From Bugulina stolonifera (lineage: Eukaryota > Bryozoa > Gymnolaemata > Cheilostomatida > Bugulidae), in contig OW285195.1 of assembly GCA_935421135.1 (NCBI GenBank), forward strand, positions 2,914,001-2,978,000: 64,000 nt of DNA, given 5' to 3'. The position numbers and the translations under genes were made by a program. Each line of letters begins with the position of its first letter. Within the stretch, counting starts at the first letter, position 1. The notes beneath the pieces were generated by a model, which was not told where the DNA came from, did no database searches, and saw nothing but the letters and a program-made list of their open reading frames with translations. This document shows positions 59,083-64,000 of the stretch, piece after piece.

Positions 59083-60294
59083 GTTCTCTCTCTGTCCCCT
59101 ACCGATCAAGTACAATGTTTGTAATGGCTTACCTTATTAAGCACTGTGCAGTAGTGAGCTACAAACTGATAACTCAGTCAGTACTGATTATACTATTTAG
59201 TTACTCCTAACATCCTGCACTCTCATTGAGTTGAGCAGTAGCAGACAACTTCGGTGTCATTCAGTTTGTTTGAAAAAACAGCAAAATTAAAATTCAATTT
59301 CAAATCAAAATCGCCCAGCGCTAGTATCAGACCATCCAGCACTCTGATTGGGTCACACATTATTCTGGTTCCTCCTCTATAACCCAATCTCCAACATTCT
59401 GTCTGGCAGTCATACAGACCATGAGACCAATACAGATACTGACAGTACATGTAATCATGACCTAGGCAGTAATTAAGTAGTATATATACATGTACATGTA
59501 ATATTTCATTACCCCTGTTAATACTGTAATGTTTTGAGCTGTCTTACATACAAGTGCCGATATGGCACAGGTATGGGATGGGCTTGGAGGTTGGTAGAGG
59601 ACGACCAAGTGACCTTCCACACATTACATAAAGAGTGAACAGTTAGTTATTGCTCTTGTAATTATGTATCTTGACGTAGGCCGATGCTGAGACCCATCTA
59701 AGAGTCCAGGGTCGACGTAGGTCTGTAGAGTTTATACTCCAAAAGGGTGCAGAAAGAAGTTCTGATAAACTAGGAACTTAGGCCTGACGCTAGATTCATA
59801 TAGAATCCGGGATCGACTTAAGCCCTACCCCCACCTGCTGATGGGTGCTGAAAGTTGGGCTATGCCAGCAGCAAAGACCCTTCTAGACCCATAATTTTTA
59901 TTTGTTGCAATCAAAATTATTAGAATATTTTCTATACACACAATTAGACTGTATGGCTGCTATTATAGCAGATATTACATGTATAACAATAGTGAATGGG
60001 CTACTTAATACATGGTTGTGATACCAAAATCAGTGACTTACTGTAATGTACATGTAGCTTAACATCCCTACTGCAAACCTCGCCTAGCTGGGAAGGTATT
60101 ACAGTTTCAGCATGTAGGCCTGGCTACCAAGTCAAGTGAGCCAACTAAAAGCAAAGTTGAGTTGAAGTTTGTGTTACTCCAATAATTGGCGGAATAAACT
60201 TTTGCAGTTTCTCTGAGAAAATATTTCCTTTAGACTGAAGATCTTGGTGACTATGTAATACTTTTTAGTCGAACCAAAGAATACCTTCATCTGT
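59083..60294. other. spacer between the two caspase units
   Basis: 5' flank of the ankyrin exon, then repeats. 59670-59895 is a further copy of the GC-rich family seen at 43805-44225, and 60110-60180 has AAGTCAAGT words like those left of caspase A's last exon. No gene is recognised. Confidence 0.4.
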
Positions 60295-63200
60295 TCATTG
60301 AGGATTGAACTTGGGGAAGAGAAAGAACTTTCTGCGTTTTGTAGGAAAACAGTTCTCTGTAGGTTGCTGTCCTCCTACATTTATGTCTCTTTTAGTAGCT
60401 AGTATGCTCTTAGCTCTTACTTTGTCCTTGACCTAGTGATGAAGAAACGTGAACTTAACGTATTCATTATACACAATTTTATATTGGCATATTATTAATA
60501 TACAAGGTTAAAGCCGATTGGCTAATGCTGTTAAACCACTACTGTCTCACCATTCAATATTTGCAAAGAATATTGGTCATCTTATTTCATGAAGATTGAT
60601 GTGCTGTTTGTCTTTGTAAACCTAGTGGCAGCCAAGATAAACTCATTTGAATATTGGCTATTATGACCTCCATTCAACATTGAGACCTGTTAAGTTCCTA
60701 TGGCTATGCCTGTTCTAAGTCTATACTTGTAACTTATGTACATAGGTAATCTACTAACATCAAATAGCCCAGTAATCTTATTGAGCCAACACTAACTGTC
60801 ATTCTATAAATAACTCTTGTGCACAGTGATGAATAAGTAAGTTAGGGTCATGCCCACAAAAACAATGCAATGGATTGCAAGTCCTATGGCTATCTCTGTA
60901 GCACAGTTTTATATTAACTGCTTGAGAGCTTCCAAAATTCCCAGCATAGGCTGATTGAAGGTGAGATCAGCCAATATTAAAATAGGGTTTTCTTGGCAGC
61001 TGCTAGGTTACCAAAGACAAACAACACATCAATCTTACTGAAAAAGGATGAACAAGATTATTTGAAAATATTGAATGGTGCGACAGTAGTGGTTTAATAT
61101 GACACACTTACAACACAAAGTATCTGCAACATTCTCGCAGAGCCACTGTAGTATTTTGATATTTTTATGAACCGTGTTTTACATCCATGGCTTCGTGTGC
61201 AGGTAGCTCAGAGCATGTCTACTGCTCACCGGTGAAGCTTCCTTTTTCTAAGGGATGCTGAGCTGGTGCAGTAGTAGCATGCTCTGTTCACTGTGCTAGG
61301 TCCCGGGTTCAAACCCCAGTCAGGGACTGATATTTTCATAGATTTGAAACAAATCTCTGACTGCTCAGAAGACAAATTCCTTGCATAAAAGCATCATATA
61401 CAGCATGATTGTATATAAAAATAGCCAAACCCCCTAACACACTGTAGCTGTATATTTTACTAAATTATAAGAAAGTGCATTCAAGGTGGTATTTATGTAG
61501 TCTACCTGCTGGAATATGGACTGGATATCTTTGTGACAGGCATGTTTGTAAAGTGTCTCAACCAAAGCTCTGATAAACCAGGTTCCTTGACGTTCGTGTC
61601 GTTTTGAAATGAAGCCTGCAGTAGAAGCCAAGGTCGTGAGCAGAGGATAAGAAATTTATGCTTGCTGAAGGTCACGTGCAGTTTGGTCATTACAATGTAA
61701 AGCGTGCACATGTGTAGACGTGTAGAACATGGTACTTGTAGCCTTCAAGCAAAAAAATTGTATTGCTCCCAGAAATTTCAAGAACTTTGTACTCTGGAGA
61801 ACAACACTTTCATATGACAAAATTATCTACCAGCATAGAATTATGGTATAATTCAGCATAATGTGTTATGACTTTGTGAAATCCCCACTCGTCAAAAGTT
61901 AAGAAATACACTTCTTCGTATTTGACTGTTTGGTTTTTATGAAGTCATGGCTAGAACTGGAAGTCGGACTTGAAATCTATAAGTCAAGTCAGTTCTAAAA
62001 TTGTGGAGGCAGGTCAAGTCTATACTGTCTCAAGTCAAGTCACCCTACAGTGTAAGTCTGAAGTCAAGTCAAGTCAAAATGCAAATCAAGTAAACGACAA
62101 CTTCAACAGCACCACATTCTCAAAAATATTTCACATCTTTCTATTTCTATTTCTTTACCAAGAGAAAAATGTGAAATGCTTTGGAGTTGTCTTCTACCTC
62201 ACTTGAATTTCCACTTGATTTTAGATTTGCACTGCACGGTGACTCAACTTGAGGCAGTATAGACTTGAGTTCGACTTGACTTGCCTCCACAACTTTAGTA
62301 GTAACATTAGTACAATGTTCTAAACAGGCCATGTTGTCTTATTGCATATCAGTATTAGTGATACAGTACCACATTGTACATGTATATAAACAGCTATCCG
62401 TCATATTTACTTCTCAAACTCACAAGTCAGATTCTCAAGTCATTCGCTTTTCCAAGTCAAGTCACATTGGCATACAAGTTCAATTCAAGTAACGAAATAG
62501 GTAAGTCCGAAGCCAAATCTGCTTTTGACTTGATTTGGCAAGTCAAGTCAGAACCAGACTTAAACCCAGCTCTGGTCATGGTTGAGGTAACTTACTGCGA
62601 AAGCTAGCCCACATGATGAACAGATCATCAGTTGCCAAGAAATCTCCAGGGAAAGGGAGGTCTGTAGTTTGAAAGTTCCTTGCTTGAAGGACACTAGGGA
62701 TACTGTCATCAGTGAGGTGTCCCATGGTGTCAGAACGGTCTACAAACAAACAATGCTTATCGGTGACCTGTAGTATATGCGTGTAAGTAAACTCCATGCC
62801 TCATGGTAACTTCTGTGAGTGTCTAGGCTGTTGATTGATTGGTTAAGACTTTCTATCTGCCCAACAAAAAATATTTTCACAACGATGTGGTAATGCGGTG
62901 ATGCGTCCAGCTTGGCAACCATATCTATATATACCTGTACATGCCCATCTTTGGCTGTGCTACCAAACTAACTTTTACAGTTAAGCTAATCCTAAAATGA
63001 ACAAAACTCTAACTACAGCTAGCGGTATCGAATTTGCGACTGTTCGAAAATGTCTAAACCCCAAACCCAAATTCCTAACTCCAATACCTAAATCTCAACC
63101 CCCAAACCTTAATCTCCAAACCCCAATCCCTAATCCCCAAGCTCCAAAACAAAAGTTTTCGGAATGTCCTGTTTTGAACTAACATCTTCGAAATTTCCCT

Positions 63201-63757
63201 TTACCAGCGGCATCAGTAAGTTGGATTAGTGCATTGCTTAGGAAATTGGATATCAGCAACAGTATAATATGCGAAACGTATTCCAAGATTTGATCTGCCT
63301 AAATACATTTGTAATTGTTATCACAGATTTGAAGCACTCAATAATAGAGAGAGTAGAGAGTAGAGACAGATCGTAACCAAGAGCACAGTAGACCAGCCAT
63401 CAGCAGCAATGCAAGAAAATATAATAGTTATGCCTATATTAATTTGTGTCTAGAGTAGACAAATTCCACACTATGCTAGCAATGTCCTTGTGCACAAGAT
63501 AGACTATCTTAGGTAAACCATGTAAGTCCTCACATACCGCCAGAACAAACTTGAAGGATTACCATCTTTGGTTTGCCAGCCATTCCTTTAAAGTTGTAAG
63601 CAGAAAGTAAGTCAAATATGTCAGAATATTTAATGAGTCTACCATCTATGCCATACACTCCATTCTCTGTGCCATGGGTCATGATCACTAGAACACTTAC
63701 TCCGAGATTAGGGTAGTCTGGGTGTATAGTCTCACCTCTGATATCCTGAATCATTTT
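60295..63757 (-). CDS. caspase B, partial (5' part outside the window)
   Basis: Exons seen: 63757-63538 (p20 with catalytic His in VIMTHGTENGVYG and Cys in QVCSGG), 62767-62596, 61615-61506 and 60432-60295 (p10, stop TGA). Each matches caspase A in length and splice phase, except that the second has one extra codon (DSIPSVLQARN). The p20 exon differs from A at only two residues (Ile for Arg, Lys for Glu), while the linker/p10 exon differs much more. It keeps ATDDLFIMWASF and GTWFIRAL; Ser-Lys-Arg stands where A has Ser-Thr-Arg. The frame question at the p20-p10 join is the same as in A (alternative start at 62799). The exons coding for the start of p20 lie beyond 64000. Confidence 0.85.
60531..61097. 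mobile_element. TTAA-bounded MITE, copy 2
   Basis: Same inverted ends as copy 1 (TTAAACCACTACTGTC.. and ..GACAGTAGTGGTTTAA), 567 bp. The flanks GATTGGCTAATGCT and ACAGCATATCTGTAAC/ACAAAGTATCTGCAAC are continuous at 46605-46640 in caspase A, so A shows the empty site. Confidence 0.9.
61200..61446 (+). mobile_element. tRNA-derived SINE, complete reference copy
   Basis: Order: GCTCAGAGCATGTCTACTGC, CTGAGCTGGTGCAGTAGTAG (A-box-like), CCCGGGTTCAAACCCC (B-box-like), GTCAGGGACTGATATTTTC, and a tail CCCCCTAACACACTG. It lies in the last intron of caspase B, at the same place as the split copy in A, so it is older than the duplication. Confidence 0.82.
61944..62581. mobile_element. AAGTC-rich hAT-like element, copy 3, with target duplication
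   Basis: Element 61951-62574, beginning CTAGAACTGGAAGTC (a worn CAGAGCTGG end) and finishing CTTAAACCCAGCTCTG. It is flanked by GTCATGG at 61944-61950 and 62575-62581. AAGTC repeats fill both sides. It stands 14 bp from the donor of exon 62767-62596. Confidence 0.8.
62768..63537. other. intron of caspase B
   Basis: Contains a run of CCCCAAACCCCAAA-like words at about 63056-63145 (irregular C3-5/A repeats) that is absent from the matching intron of caspase A. Nothing else is recognised. Confidence 0.5.
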
Positions 63758-64000
63758 CTGTAGAAATAAGAAAGGGCTAAGCTACATATTAATACTACAG
63801 TCAGAGAAGATCTATCCAGGCGTACTCAATTGGGGTCTATCTTATTTTCAGTTCTTAGTTAGAGAAAGGGCAGAGGTGCACCAAAGCCGTCTTCAGGGTT
63901 ATGGAACCTAAAAATCTAATTGAGTATATGTATGGACAGATCTGCCCTGACTATACCATTCATAATAGTCAGTAACGGATTATTACTTATACAAGTCTAT

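Overview
The window is animal (metazoan) nuclear DNA. It is AT-rich, its genes are split by GT-AG introns of about 0.1 to 6 kb, and it carries several families of eukaryotic transposons. No bacterial-style operon, ribosome binding site or rRNA is visible. The mix (caspases with a neighbouring ankyrin-repeat exon, a histidine-decarboxylase-type enzyme, a MADF/AT-hook protein, gypsy, hAT and LINE elements) suits an invertebrate. A sponge or another early-branching marine animal is possible, but the sequence does not prove the species. Every gene model found lies on the minus strand. Intact plus-strand coding is limited to an LTR retrotransposon.

Region by region. 1-17.6 kb: exon-like segments of an unrecognised minus-strand gene, then about 9 kb with little coding signal, several minisatellites and a cluster of the palindrome TAGGCCTA. 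18.05-18.73 kb: a non-autonomous hAT element with a perfect 8-bp target duplication. 19.7-23.8 kb: a complete five-exon gene (562 aa) joining a MADF DNA-binding domain, a long acidic stretch and three AT-hooks. 24-30 kb: a decayed LINE, a TTAA-flanked MITE and a small three-exon candidate gene. 30.2-38.2 kb: a complete 12-exon PLP-dependent decarboxylase (583 aa) with the serine typical of histidine decarboxylase; a hAT element carrying a second nested element sits in its tenth intron. 38.2-46.3 kb: mostly repeats, including a 369-bp near-perfect palindrome. 46.4-55.1 kb and 60.3-63.8 kb: two tandem caspase genes (B runs off the right edge) with almost identical large-subunit exons. 58.4-59.1 kb: an ankyrin-repeat exon upstream of caspase A that may belong to it.

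The last intron of caspase A is a stack of insertions: a SINE, broken by an AAGTC-rich hAT-like element, which is broken by a complete 4.4-kb gypsy-type retrotransposon whose two LTRs look identical. The paralogous intron of caspase B lacks the last two but has gained a different MITE, so the pair records the order of events.

Two short motifs recur far more often than base composition predicts: GACAACTCC (15 exact copies by eye, both strands, non-coding) and TAGGCCTA (14 copies, all left of 22 kb). No known feature in the window explains either. All exon boundaries were derived by hand from reading frame, splice consensus and phase; no alignment or RNA evidence was available.
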